A stretch of 55,700 nt of DNA, from the NCBI RefSeq assembly GCF_020103695.1, contig NZ_JAHXBF010000049.1, positions 1 to 55,700 of the forward strand. The letters run 5' to 3'. Below, piece after piece: positions 17,830 through 26,926 of the stretch (positions are counted from its first letter, which is position 1; every line of letters starts with the position of its first letter). The notes below the pieces were generated by a model. That model was not told the DNA's origin. It saw nothing but the letters and a program-made list of their open reading frames with translations, and ran no database searches. The position numbers were made by a program, and so were the translations under genes. Origin of the DNA: Hyalangium versicolor. Lineage in GTDB: Bacteria > Myxococcota > Myxococcia > Myxococcales > Myxococcaceae.

Positions 17830-18095
17830 GACGGGGTCTCCCAAGGTTTCGGGCAGGTGAGCGGGGCTGCCACCTGTAGATGACGTGCCTACCCAAAGCA
17901 GGAGTTGTGCCGAGACCCGAAAGCCTTCGCGCGGCCCTCTCCATACCAAGGAGGCAGAGGCACAGGCCCTTTCTTGAGCCCACCGGGAGAGGTCTCCAGA
18001 CTGGTGACAACTGTCCTGCGGTGATGCTCCATGTCACCATCCGGTAGAGTGCGTGCCCATCCGGCGAGCGGATTGCATTCACCCGAGGCATCGTC

Positions 18096-20855
18096 ATGAG
18101 TGATGAAGTCACCCAGAGCGGACCCGGGGTCACCGTTACCCCGGTCCACCAGAACACCGCGCGCAACGATTCGGGCGACCGGATCCATCCGGCGCCGCCT
18201 CCGACCCAGGTCGGGCGCTACCTGCTGCTGAAGCGGTTGGGCGAGGGCGGCATGGGCGTGGTGTACGCGGCCTATGATCCGGATCTGGATCGCAAGGTGG
18301 CGCTCAAGCTGCTGCGGCCGGACGGCGTGACGGACTCGGAGGATGCGCGGGCCCGGCTGCTGCGCGAGGCGCAGGCCATGGCGCGCGTCTCCCACCCCAA
18401 CGTCATTCCCATCTTCGACGTGGGCATGTTTGGCGATCAGGTGTTTCTCGCCATGGAGCTGGTGGAGGGAGGCACCCTGGCCTCGTGGCTGAAGGAGGGC
18501 CCCCGTCCCTGGCGCGAGGTGCTGGAGCGCTTCCTGGCCGCCGGCCGGGGGCTGATGGCCGCGCACGAGGCGGGGCTGGTGCACCGCGACTTCAAGCCGG
18601 CCAACGTGCTGGTGAACCGCTCCGGCCGCCGCGTCTACGTCACGGACTTCGGTCTGGCCCGGCAGATGGGCAAGAGCGGGCCAACGGAGCCGTTGCCCGT
18701 GCAGGCCCAGCAGCTCGCGGCCGATCACCGCATGCTGGATACCCCGCTCACCCAGGCCGGCATGGTCATGGGCACGCCCACCTATATGTCTCCGGAGCAG
18801 TTCCGGAATGACGAGCTGGATGAGCGCTCGGATCAGTTCAGCTTCTGCGCGGCGCTGTACCTGGGGCTCTACCGCCAGCGGCCCTTCGAGCCGGGCAAGA
18901 TGGAGTCGTTCGCCTCCTCCTCGATGCCGCTGGCCGAGAACTCGAAGGGGGGACAGCACACCCAGCCGATGACGCCGAAGCGCTCTCGGACGGGCAAGGC
19001 CAACTCGGGGCCGAGCGCCCTGATCCAGGAGCCGCCGAGAGACGCGAAGGTGCCCGCGTGGGTGAAGCAGGCGGTGATGCGCGGGTTGTCGCTCGAACCC
19101 TCCGCGCGCTTCCCCTCCATGCAGGAGCTGCTGCGGGCGCTCTCGCAAGAGGAGCGGCGCGTCCGGCGGCAGCGCTGGGGCATGGCGGCGGCGGCGGCGG
19201 GCGTGGTGTCGCTGGCGGTGGGCGGCGGCGTGTACCGGCACTCGCAGCTGTGCGCGGGGGCGGGCGATCCCGTGGACGAGGTGTGGAACGCTGCGTCGCG
19301 GCAGAAGCTGGAGGCGGCTTTCGGGGCCACGGGCAAACCCTTTGCCCAGGAGCTGGCCTCGCGCGTGGGCGCGGTGCTGGAGGGCTACGCGACGGACTGG
19401 AAGCACCAGAGCACCCAGGCGTGCGAGGCCACCCGCGTCCAGGGCGTGCAGCCCGAGGAGCTGCTGGCGCGGCGCGTGGTGTGTCTGGAGCGCCGGCGCA
19501 AGGACCTGCGGGCCACCGTGGATCTGCTCGGGCAGGCGGACGCGGCGATGGTGACCAAGGCGCTGGACGTGGCGTACGCGCTGCCCACGCTGCAGGAGTG
19601 CGCGGACGTGGAGACGCTCACCGAGCAGCAGGGGCTGCCGTCGGATCCGTCGAAGCGCGCGGAGATCGAGAAGCTGGAGGGGCGGCTGACGCTGGTGCGC
19701 GCCATGGTGGATGCCGGGCGCTACAAGCCGGCGCTGGAGGCGGCGAAGCAATTGGAGGAGCCGGTGCTCGCCACGGGCTACCTGCCGCTCACAGCGGAGC
19801 TGCGCTTCCACATGGGCTGGCTCGAGGAGCAGGTCGGCGAGTCTCCCGAGGCGGCGCGGTTGCTCTCCCAGGCCGCGTATGACGCGGAGTCGAGCCGGGC
19901 GGACCGGTTGAAGATCGCCATCCTCAACAAGCTGCTCTTCGTGGAGGACGGGCAGAAGCACTTCGGGCAGGCCGAGGGCTGGGGCGGAATGGCGGAGGCG
20001 TCGATCCGGCGCATCGGTGGCTCTCCAGTACTGGAGGCCGACGTGAGGGGGAACCAGGCCAACATGGCCATCTCCCAGGGACAGTTGCCCCAGGCGCGCA
20101 CGCTGCTCGAGCAGGCCCGGGCGCTCCAGGATCAGGCGCTGCCCGCCGGGCACCCGAAGCGCGCGCGCACCACCTTCCTGCTGAGCCGCGTGCTGATGGA
20201 TCTCGGCGAGAAGGACCGTGCCATCGAGCTGATGGAGGAGGCGCTCAAGCAGACGGAGGCCTCCGTGGGCCCGATGCACCCGGACATGGCGCAGCGCCAC
20301 GGGTTGCTGGGCGTGGCCCTGCGCGAGCTGAAGCAGCCGGAACGGGCGCTGGAGCATGCCCGCGAGGCCGCCGCCATCCGCAAGGCCACTTTCGGCGTGA
20401 GCAAGGAGTACGGCATCTCCCTGGACGAGATCGGCATGTGTCTGTTGGACCTGAAGCGCTACGACGAGGCGCTGCAGACCTATCAGGAGGCGCTGGCCGT
20501 CAAGAAGCAGGTCCTCCCGGCCGACCATCAGGAACTGCAGTTCTCGTATGACGGAGTAGGACAAGCGCTGCTGGCGCTGGGGCGGCCCCAGGAGGCCGTC
20601 GAGCCGCTGCGTCAGGCGCTCACCTTCACCACGGTTTCTCCGGACGTGCTGGCCGAGTCCGGCTTCGCCCTGGCCAAGGCGCTCTGGCTCTCGGGCCACC
20701 AGGAGGAGGCCCGGCAGGAAGCTGCACAAGCACGCGAGCGCTTCACCCAGGCGGAGCTGCCCGCTCGCTCGGCCGACGTGGACACCTGGCTCGCCTCCCT
20801 CCCGAAGGAGAGGACTCCCTCCGCGCGTGCTACAGCCTCCGCCACCCACCGTTGA
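18096..20855 (+). CDS. Membrane Ser/Thr protein kinase with C-terminal TPR region
   Basis: The product is 919 residues. The kinase domain (~40-345) has a Gly-rich loop GEGGMGVVY, K71, catalytic H163-R-D165 (HRDFKPANVL), D184-F-G and MGTPTYMSPEQF, all intact Hanks-type features. A long Gln/Thr-rich insert separates parts of the C-lobe. One transmembrane helix follows (~368-385). The ~530-residue outer part is helical with tetratricopeptide repeats, clearest at ~690-880 (MLIDLKRYDEALQTYQEAL-like units). Myxobacteria have many such kinases. The next gene encodes an FHA-domain activator 52 bp downstream, so phospho-Thr signalling from this kinase to that regulator is a reasonable inference. Confidence 0.93.
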   Translation: MSDEVTQSGPGVTVTPVHQNTARNDSGDRIHPAPPPTQVGRYLLLKRLGEGGMGVVYAAYDPDLDRKVALKLLRPDGVTDSEDARARLLREAQAMARVSHPNVIPIFDVGMFGDQVFLAMELVEGGTLASWLKEGPRPWREVLERFLAAGRGLMAAHEAGLVHRDFKPANVLVNRSGRRVYVTDFGLARQMGKSGPTEPLPVQAQQLAADHRMLDTPLTQAGMVMGTPTYMSPEQFRNDELDERSDQFSFCAALYLGLYRQRPFEPGKMESFASSSMPLAENSKGGQHTQPMTPKRSRTGKANSGPSALIQEPPRDAKVPAWVKQAVMRGLSLEPSARFPSMQELLRALSQEERRVRRQRWGMAAAAAGVVSLAVGGGVYRHSQLCAGAGDPVDEVWNAASRQKLEAAFGATGKPFAQELASRVGAVLEGYATDWKHQSTQACEATRVQGVQPEELLARRVVCLERRRKDLRATVDLLGQADAAMVTKALDVAYALPTLQECADVETLTEQQGLPSDPSKRAEIEKLEGRLTLVRAMVDAGRYKPALEAAKQLEEPVLATGYLPLTAELRFHMGWLEEQVGESPEAARLLSQAAYDAESSRADRLKIAILNKLLFVEDGQKHFGQAEGWGGMAEASIRRIGGSPVLEADVRGNQANMAISQGQLPQARTLLEQARALQDQALPAGHPKRARTTFLLSRVLMDLGEKDRAIELMEEALKQTEASVGPMHPDMAQRHGLLGVALRELKQPERALEHAREAAAIRKATFGVSKEYGISLDEIGMCLLDLKRYDEALQTYQEALAVKKQVLPADHQELQFSYDGVGQALLALGRPQEAVEPLRQALTFTTVSPDVLAESGFALAKALWLSGHQEEARQEAAQARERFTQAELPARSADVDTWLASLPKERTPSARATASATHR

Positions 20856-20907
20856 GGTATTGCTTCCAGCAAATACCCGAAAGCCCGGGGCGTGATAGGG
20901 TGGGGCT

Positions 20908-22284
20908 GTGTCGGCACCTGATCAAGATGAGGTGTTTGAGGATCCCACTGCGACCTTGAGCCGGGCCATGCCAGGCCAGGTCCAGTTGAAGCTGCTGGTG
21001 ATCTCGGGTCCGGATGCCGGACGCAGCTATCCGCTCACCAATCCCGAGTACACGCTGGGCAAGGCTCCGCCCTGCGACATCATCGTGAACGACAAGGCCG
21101 TTTCGCGGCAGCACCTGAAGCTGGAGGTGCGCGAGGGCCTGGTGCGTGCCACGGACCTGGGCTCGCGCAACGGCTCGTTCTGCGAGGGGCTGCGCTTCTC
21201 CGAGCTGGAAGTCCGGCTGGGCAGCGTCATCACCCTGGGCTCCACGCAGATCAAACTGGTGCCCGCGGACACCCGGCAGCGCTCGGTGATACTCTCGGAG
21301 CGCGATCACTTCGGCGGCCTGGTGGGCACGAGCCGCAAGATGCGCGAGGCCTTCACCCTGCTGGAGCGCATGTCCGTCGGTTCCTCGGACATCCTGATCC
21401 AGGGCGAGACGGGCACCGGCAAGGACCTGTGCTCCGAGGCCATCCACCAGGAGAGCCCGCGCAAGAACGAGCCCTTCATCATCGTGGACCTGGCCGGTAT
21501 CGCCCCCTCGCTCGTGGAGTCCGAGCTGTTCGGCCACGTGAAGGGCGCCTTCACCGGTGCCCAGGCTGATCGCGCCGGAGCCTTCGAGCGGGCCAACGGC
21601 GGCACCGTCTTCCTGGACGAGGTGGGCGAGCTCTCGCTGGAGCTCCAGCCCCGCCTGCTGCGCGTGCTGGAGCGCCGCCAGGTGAAGCGGGTGGGCGCCA
21701 ACGACTACCGCACCGTGAACGTGCGGGTGATCGCGGCCACGCACGTCAACCTGGAGGACGCGGTGAACGCGGGCAAGTTCCGCAGGGACTTGTTCCACCG
21801 GCTCGCGGTGCTGCGCGTCACCCTGCCGCCCCTGCGCGAGCGCCCCGAGGACATCCCTCTTCTGATCGACACGCTCCTGGAGCGCATGGGCCGGCCGCCC
21901 AGCGCCCTGTCGGACCAGACGCGCGCCCTGCTGTCCCAGTACCCCTGGCCGGGCAACATCCGCGAATTGCGCAACGTGGTGGATCAGGTCGTCAACCTGG
22001 GCGAGGACTCGCTCCCGGACCTCGAGCCCGCTCCCGAGGGGATGTCCGCGGCGGAGAAGACGCTCGATCTGCCCTTCAAGGAAGCCAAGGAGCAGCTCAT
22101 CGAAGGCTTCGAGCGCGACTACCTCAAGAACCTGCTCGAGCGCTGCGAGGGCAACATCTCCCGCGCCTCCCGCGAGGCCGACATCGATCGCGTCTACCTC
22201 CGGAAGCTGCTGCGCAAGCACGGCCTGGACACCCGTGCAGGTGGGTCTGGTGGTTCCGGGGACGACTTGAATCCCGAGGATTGA
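20908..22284 (+). CDS. FHA-domain sigma54-dependent transcriptional activator
   Basis: The product is 458 residues from the GTG at 20908. Residues ~25-115 are an FHA domain (YTLGKAPPCDIIVNDKAVSR with the GSRNGSF motif), which binds phosphothreonine. The AAA+ domain (~130-365) has Walker A GETGTGKD (from G166), GAFTGA at 213-218 for sigma54 contact, Walker B VFLDEVGEL and the arginine-finger region. A Fis-type helix-turn-helix closes the protein (~405-440: GNISRASREADIDRVYLRKL). This is the common myxobacterial enhancer-binding protein design, with input from a Ser/Thr kinase such as the one encoded just upstream. Confidence 0.95.
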   Translation: MSAPDQDEVFEDPTATLSRAMPGQVQLKLLVISGPDAGRSYPLTNPEYTLGKAPPCDIIVNDKAVSRQHLKLEVREGLVRATDLGSRNGSFCEGLRFSELEVRLGSVITLGSTQIKLVPADTRQRSVILSERDHFGGLVGTSRKMREAFTLLERMSVGSSDILIQGETGTGKDLCSEAIHQESPRKNEPFIIVDLAGIAPSLVESELFGHVKGAFTGAQADRAGAFERANGGTVFLDEVGELSLELQPRLLRVLERRQVKRVGANDYRTVNVRVIAATHVNLEDAVNAGKFRRDLFHRLAVLRVTLPPLRERPEDIPLLIDTLLERMGRPPSALSDQTRALLSQYPWPGNIRELRNVVDQVVNLGEDSLPDLEPAPEGMSAAEKTLDLPFKEAKEQLIEGFERDYLKNLLERCEGNISRASREADIDRVYLRKLLRKHGLDTRAGGSGGSGDDLNPED

Positions 22285-22321
22285 AGGAATTTTTGGTTTT
22301 CTCCATAATCTGCGGGTAGCG

Positions 22322-22341
22322 GAAGATTTCCAGGAAACTTC
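22322..22341. promoter_or_regulatory. 20-bp imperfect dyad upstream of the C39-like gene
   Basis: GAAGATTTCCAGGAAACTTC is a near-palindrome (7 of 10 positions pair, plus one G-T) in an AT-richer 121-bp gap, 65 bp before the next start codon. It could be an operator or enhancer site for the FHA-sigma54 activator encoded just upstream. I see no -24/-12 promoter beside it, so this is only a candidate. Confidence 0.22.
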
Positions 22342-22405
22342 TGTAAGCGATCGCCAGACAATGTAAGTGGTCTGTCGGTCTCCTTTCCCGTCAGGAGAAA
22401 ATTCC

Positions 22406-23464
22406 ATGGCTGTCACCCTCCCTCCCAGCCTCTCCCGAATCCCCACCTCCTCCCCGACCCCTGCGGCACAGGGTGTTCAGGGAACGAACGCGGCAACCAC
22501 TCCGGCTGCACCCCTGCCTGAGAAGGCCGCTGCGCTCAGCACGTTGGTCGATGCCTTCGAGCAGGTGTCCGCGCTGCAGCAGCAGTGGGCCTCGAAGTAC
22601 GCGGCCAACGGTCCGGCCGAGACCGCCACGGCTCCTGAAGTCCCGGACCTCGCCGAGGCGGGGCTGTCGGACGTGAACCTCCCGGACGTGAACCTCGCGG
22701 CGGCCACCGACGTGCTGCCGGGACAGGTGGATGACTTCGTCGACGAGGCCGCCCTCCCGGCCGCTGGCGCCGAGACCCTGGCGACGCAGACTCCGGCGAC
22801 CCAGACCGCCTCGACTGACCCCGCCACCGCCAAGGCCGTTGATCCCGAGGGCGATGGCGTCATCAAGCAGACGAACGACAAGGACTGCGGCGCGACGACC
22901 GCGGCCATGCTCTCGGAGACCACGGGCAAGCCCTCGACGGGCTCGTCCGAGGAGACCATCAAGGAGCTCGATCAGCGCTTCGCCACCGCCGATGGCACCA
23001 CGCCCCGGCAGCTCACGGACATGCTCGCGCACGAGGGCATGACGGTGACCAAGGGCTCCTCCATCGTGGATCCGTACACGCTGAATGAGGCGCTGGACCA
23101 GGGCAAGAAGGTGGTGGCCATGGTGGACTCCAACAAGATCCTCCCCCCGGGCCAGACGGCCGGTGAGGGGACGGGTCAGGCCCACTGGGTGATCCTGGAT
23201 GGCAAGGATGCTCAGGGGAATTTCTCGGTGAAGGATCCGGGCACGGGCACCAAGTACTCGGTGTCGCTCGACAAGCTCACGGACGCCGTGAACTCCGGTT
23301 GGGGTGCGCACAACAGCGGCGGCATGATGGTCGTCGAGAAGGCCCAGGAGGGCGCCAACGAGGGCACCGTGGCCGAGGCCAACGCGCAGTTGGGCCTGAT
23401 GCTGGGCAACAACCCGGGCGGCGGCTCCAACGCGAAGAACAGCTACGGCCGCGAGTCCACCTGA
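22406..23464 (+). CDS. C39-like papain-fold cysteine peptidase without signal peptide
   Basis: The product is 352 residues. The ATG at 22406 follows AGGAGA. The N-terminal ~145 residues are Ala/Thr/Pro-rich with one helical patch (AALSTLVDAFEQVSALQQQW). The C-terminal part has a papain-like triad: C161 in KDCGATTAAML, H260 in AHWVILDG and D277 in VKDPGTG, as in C39 bacteriocin-processing or BtrH/phytochelatin-like peptidases. There is no transporter fusion and no Sec/Tat signal. Its organisation parallels the transglycosylase at 16795-17829 (disordered N-terminus, C-terminal hydrolase, no signal), with the kinase and activator between them. Role unknown; a secreted effector or toxin-processing protease is inferred. 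Confidence 0.75.
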   Translation: MAVTLPPSLSRIPTSSPTPAAQGVQGTNAATTPAAPLPEKAAALSTLVDAFEQVSALQQQWASKYAANGPAETATAPEVPDLAEAGLSDVNLPDVNLAAATDVLPGQVDDFVDEAALPAAGAETLATQTPATQTASTDPATAKAVDPEGDGVIKQTNDKDCGATTAAMLSETTGKPSTGSSEETIKELDQRFATADGTTPRQLTDMLAHEGMTVTKGSSIVDPYTLNEALDQGKKVVAMVDSNKILPPGQTAGEGTGQAHWVILDGKDAQGNFSVKDPGTGTKYSVSLDKLTDAVNSGWGAHNSGGMMVVEKAQEGANEGTVAEANAQLGLMLGNNPGGGSNAKNSYGREST

Positions 23465-23476
23465 GAAAGCCGTACC

Positions 23477-23506
23477 CGGGCGCACCCCAGTGGTTGGGTG
23501 TGCCCG
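23477..23506 (+). terminator. Hairpin after the C39-like gene
   Basis: CGGGCGCACCCCA pairs with TTGGGTGTGCCCG around a short loop, allowing one G-T pair, 12 bp past the stop. No T-tract follows. Confidence 0.45.
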
Positions 23507-23527
23507 CCCTGTCGGCGGCGCGTGGCG

Positions 23528-23556
23528 CGAACCTGTCCAACAAGCAGACAGGTTCG
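23528..23556 (+). terminator. Second hairpin in tandem
   Basis: CGAACCTGTC and GACAGGTTCG form a perfect 10-bp stem with a 9-nt loop, 21 bp after the first hairpin. It is followed by GTCCTGG with no T-tract. Together the two probably insulate the next gene. Confidence 0.45.
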
Positions 23557-23667
23557 TCCTGGTCGCGCCCGGCGGGGGCTCCCTGCATGGGACGCTGACC
23601 TGGGGTTGGGTGTGATCCCCAGGGGATGGGGCTGGAGCGCATTCCGGGTATCGCGCATCCTGCGCGC

Positions 23668-24654
23668 ATGAAGACGCTCCGTCTGCTGTGCGCCGTCCTG
23701 ACGCTGCTGATCGTCCCTTCCGCTCGCGCCGAGTCGCCCAAGCCCGCTCCGGCGGCTCCTCGTGCGCGCGTGAAGAACCTGAAGATCACCGTGCTCTCCA
23801 CCATGCTCGCGGACGACAAGGTCCTGGGCGAGTGGGGCTTCGCCGCGCTCGTGGAGGCGGATGGGCGCCGGATCCTCTTCGACACGGGCTACTTCCCGAA
23901 CACGGTGCTGCAGAACGCCAAGGCGCTGGGGGTCGATCTCTCCAACGTCACCGACGTGATCCTCAGCCACAACCATGATGACCACACGGGTGGGCTCGTC
24001 ACCCTGCGTCGAGAGTTCTCCCGCCAGAACCCGGCCGCGCTCTCCCGCGCCCACGTCGGCCAGGGCATCTTCTGGAGCCGTGTCGGAAAGGCCGGCGTCG
24101 AGGGCAACCCCATGGTGGCCTTCCGCCCCGAATATGAGGCCACGGGTGGCACCTTCATTGAGCACACCGGGCCGGTGGAGCTGGCGCCCGGGGTGTGGCT
24201 CACGGGCCCTGTTCCCCGCATCCACCCGGAGCGCAACTGGAGCGGCAAGGGCCAGGTGAAGGCGCCTCAGGGGCTGGTCGAGGACACCATCCCCGAGGAT
24301 CAATCGCTCGTCATCGACACGGATCAGGGGCTGGTGATCGTGACGGGCTGTGGGCACGCGGGCATCATCAACATCCTTGAGGATGCTCGGAAGCAGGTGC
24401 GGACCGCTCCCGTCCACGCCATCATCGGAGGACTCCACCTGTTCCGCGCGGATGAGCAGACGCTCGCGTGGACGGGACGGAAGATGCGCGAGATGAAGGT
24501 GGGACAGCTCATGGGCGCCCACTGCACGGGCATCGAGGCCGTGTTCCGCCTGCGCGAGCTGGCCGGGCTGCAGCGCAGCACCTGCGTCGTGGGGGCCGTC
24601 GGCGCTTCCTTCGAGCTGGGCAAGGGCTTGGATCCGCTGGAACTCGCTCGCTGA
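23668..24654 (+). CDS. Exported metallo-beta-lactamase-fold hydrolase (MptA/RFAP-synthase-like family)
   Basis: The product is 328 residues from the ATG at 23668. A Sec signal ends near SARAES. The metal-binding motif is intact: H101-N-H103-D-D105-H106 in LSHNHDDHTGG, followed by GCGHAGIINIL and GGLHLF. These motifs belong to the MBL subfamily once annotated as 7,8-dihydropterin-6-methyl-4-(ribofuranosyl)aminobenzene-phosphate synthase. Bacterial exported members have unknown substrates, so the pathway name should not be taken literally. The gene follows the two hairpins and probably has its own promoter in 23557-23667. Confidence 0.85.
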   Translation: MKTLRLLCAVLTLLIVPSARAESPKPAPAAPRARVKNLKITVLSTMLADDKVLGEWGFAALVEADGRRILFDTGYFPNTVLQNAKALGVDLSNVTDVILSHNHDDHTGGLVTLRREFSRQNPAALSRAHVGQGIFWSRVGKAGVEGNPMVAFRPEYEATGGTFIEHTGPVELAPGVWLTGPVPRIHPERNWSGKGQVKAPQGLVEDTIPEDQSLVIDTDQGLVIVTGCGHAGIINILEDARKQVRTAPVHAIIGGLHLFRADEQTLAWTGRKMREMKVGQLMGAHCTGIEAVFRLRELAGLQRSTCVVGAVGASFELGKGLDPLELAR

Positions 24655-24820
24655 AGTCCTGATCGCCCGGACAGCAGGCGGAGCGACGGGCGCCGAGCTG
24701 TCGCACCGCCCTCCGGCCTGCGGGGAAGACGCGCACTGCTCGGGAAGCATCCTCACATTGTCCGGGAGGAGCGCCCCGGACAGGCCATGCAGGCTTCGCT
24801 CCGGCGCGGGAGCGGAGCGG

Positions 24821-26926
24821 ATGCGGGCACACGCCTTTCAGCCTTCCTATCTGTGGGACCGGCTCATCACTTCGGACCCGGACCTCGCACGGCTGAAGAT
24901 GGGGCTGCGCGCGCTGCTCGGGATGGGCCTCAGCCTCGTGGCCATCGTGGTGCTGGGAGGGATTTTCCACCAGCCCGTGGCCCTCGCGATGGCGGGCGTG
25001 ATGACCGGGATGACCGTGCCCATCAATGTCCAGGATGTGCTGCACCGTGAGCAGCGGATCACCCTGCTTAGCGCGCTCCCGGTCGCCGTGGCCGCGGTGT
25101 GCCTCGGCACCCTGGCCGCAGCGAGCCTGACCGTCAGCACCATCGTGTTCCTGCTGGTGGCCTTCCTGGCGGTGTCCGCTCGGCGCTTCGGGCCTCGGGG
25201 GCTGGCGCTGGGAATGATCGCCTTCATGACGCTGTTCCTCTCGCTGTTCTTCCACGCTCCCGTGGCGCAGCTCCCCTGGGTCGTGGCCAGCGTCGTCGTG
25301 GCGAGTGTCACCTCTTATGGAGTCCGGCTCTGGCTGGTGCCGGACCGGTTCGATACCTCCGTCCGCCGGACGTTCTCGGCGTTTCGCAGGTCCATCACCC
25401 TGCTGCTGGCGGACTTTTCGGACGGACTCGCCCTGTCGAGTGAGCGCCGGCGGGACAAGCTGTTCCGGCGCGCCGTCTGGCGCGTGAACGAGAATGCTCT
25501 GGCGGTGGAGCAGCAGCTCGAGAACGCCAGCTCGGAACTCCGCGCTCATGGGCTCCGGCCGGCCGAACTTCGCGAGTACATGCTCGACCTGGAGCTCACC
25601 GCAGAGCGGCTCGCGTTCGAGATCCATCGGTGCCTCGATCTGGAAGCCCTCAGCCCGGAGGAGCGCAGGGCCCTCGGGGAAAGGCTGGTGGCGCTCCGGC
25701 GTGAGCTTCGAGACGGTGGGAAGTCTCTCGACAGCGCTGTTGCCTCCTCAGCCCATGCCACCGCGATTGACACCGCGCTGAGCCAGCTTCGCGAGCTGTT
25801 CTCCCACGCTCCCCAGCCGCGCTCAGAAGAGCTGTTCGTTCAGGAGGAGATTCCGGCGCAGGATCTGGCGACCCCTGGCTCCGAGCCCGCGCCCTTGCGG
25901 CTGCACCCCACGACGCGGCAGGCCATCCAGGCCACGGTGGCATGTGGGCTCGCGCTCTTCGCGGGTCACCGCGTCTCGAGCACCCGTTGGTACTGGGCGG
26001 TGATCACCTCGTTCGTGATCTTCAACCGCGCCTCCACTCAGGGCGACATCCTGCTGCGCGCCTGGCACCGCATCCTCGGCACGGTGATCGGCGTGGTGGC
26101 CGGGATCCTCCTCGCCACCACGGTGAGCGGCCTCCGGGACCTGGAATTCGCACTCATCTTCGTCTGCGTCTTCCTGGGCTTCTATTTGATCCGCGTCTCC
26201 TACGCGTGGATGGTCTTCTGGTTCACCGCGCTGCTGTCCGTGCTCTACAGCCTGCTCGGGCGCTACTCCCCGGGGCTGCTCTTCCTCCGGGTGGAGGAGA
26301 CCCTCATCGGCGCCAGCATCGGCGTGGTGGTTGCCGTCGTACTCCTTCCGTCGCGCACGGGCCCTCGGGTCCAGCGCGCCGCCGTCGAGACGCTCCACAG
26401 CGTCGCCTCCTTCCTCGAAGCCTCCGCCGTGCTTCCGGGTAGCCTCGCCGTCGAGCGGGTGCGGGAGATCGACGCGAAGCTGAAGGAGCTTCGCGATGCG
26501 GCCCGGCCACGCACGGCTCGGAAGTTCCTCGCGGATCGCAACACGCTCCGGCTCGTGCATGCGCTCTCCGGGCTCATCTTCTTCGTGAGGCAGCTCGCGT
26601 CCGCGTGTGTGCGGTTGCCCGGAAATTCGGAGACCGTCCGCGCGCTGGAGGCCCAGCTCGCGAAGAAGACCCGCGCCATCGCGTCGTCCCTCGAAGGCCA
26701 GGAGGGCATCGAGCAGCCCCAGGCTTCCGGTGGTGCGATCCAGTCCGCACGCGAGGCCCTGTCCCGCGAACAGGACGGGGCCACGTCCCACCCCCCTCGG
26801 GCGCTGCACTGGCTGGAGCGCATCGACGACGCGCTCCTGGAAGTCTACGAGAGTCTCGGCGGGTTCCGCTCGCGGCGCAGGGAGACCTGGGCGAAGATCT
26901 CCCGAAAACAGGAGACTCCAACGTGA
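24821..26926 (+). CDS. FUSC-family inner-membrane protein (aromatic-acid exporter-like)
   Basis: The product is 701 residues from the ATG at 24821, preceded by GGAGCGG. An upstream GTG/ATG at 24758 is possible but adds a non-conserved Arg-rich stretch. There are two membrane blocks, each of about five to six helices: ~30-165 (VALAMAGVMTGMTVPINVQD) and ~365-520 (YWAVITSFVIFNRASTQGD). Each is followed by a long cytosolic helical region. This duplicated layout and the YWA(V)IT(S)F(V)(I) signature fit the FUSC superfamily (AaeB, YccS), which exports aromatic acids or similar compounds. Its stop overlaps the start of the next small lipoprotein gene. Confidence 0.88.
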   Translation: MRAHAFQPSYLWDRLITSDPDLARLKMGLRALLGMGLSLVAIVVLGGIFHQPVALAMAGVMTGMTVPINVQDVLHREQRITLLSALPVAVAAVCLGTLAAASLTVSTIVFLLVAFLAVSARRFGPRGLALGMIAFMTLFLSLFFHAPVAQLPWVVASVVVASVTSYGVRLWLVPDRFDTSVRRTFSAFRRSITLLLADFSDGLALSSERRRDKLFRRAVWRVNENALAVEQQLENASSELRAHGLRPAELREYMLDLELTAERLAFEIHRCLDLEALSPEERRALGERLVALRRELRDGGKSLDSAVASSAHATAIDTALSQLRELFSHAPQPRSEELFVQEEIPAQDLATPGSEPAPLRLHPTTRQAIQATVACGLALFAGHRVSSTRWYWAVITSFVIFNRASTQGDILLRAWHRILGTVIGVVAGILLATTVSGLRDLEFALIFVCVFLGFYLIRVSYAWMVFWFTALLSVLYSLLGRYSPGLLFLRVEETLIGASIGVVVAVVLLPSRTGPRVQRAAVETLHSVASFLEASAVLPGSLAVERVREIDAKLKELRDAARPRTARKFLADRNTLRLVHALSGLIFFVRQLASACVRLPGNSETVRALEAQLAKKTRAIASSLEGQEGIEQPQASGGAIQSAREALSREQDGATSHPPRALHWLERIDDALLEVYESLGGFRSRRRETWAKISRKQETPT

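Noticed and set aside
17889..20849. Very long minus-strand open frame opposite the kinase gene
   Set aside because: It is His/Arg/Gln-rich antisense of a high-GC gene with intact kinase motifs on the plus strand; no domain or ribosome binding site.
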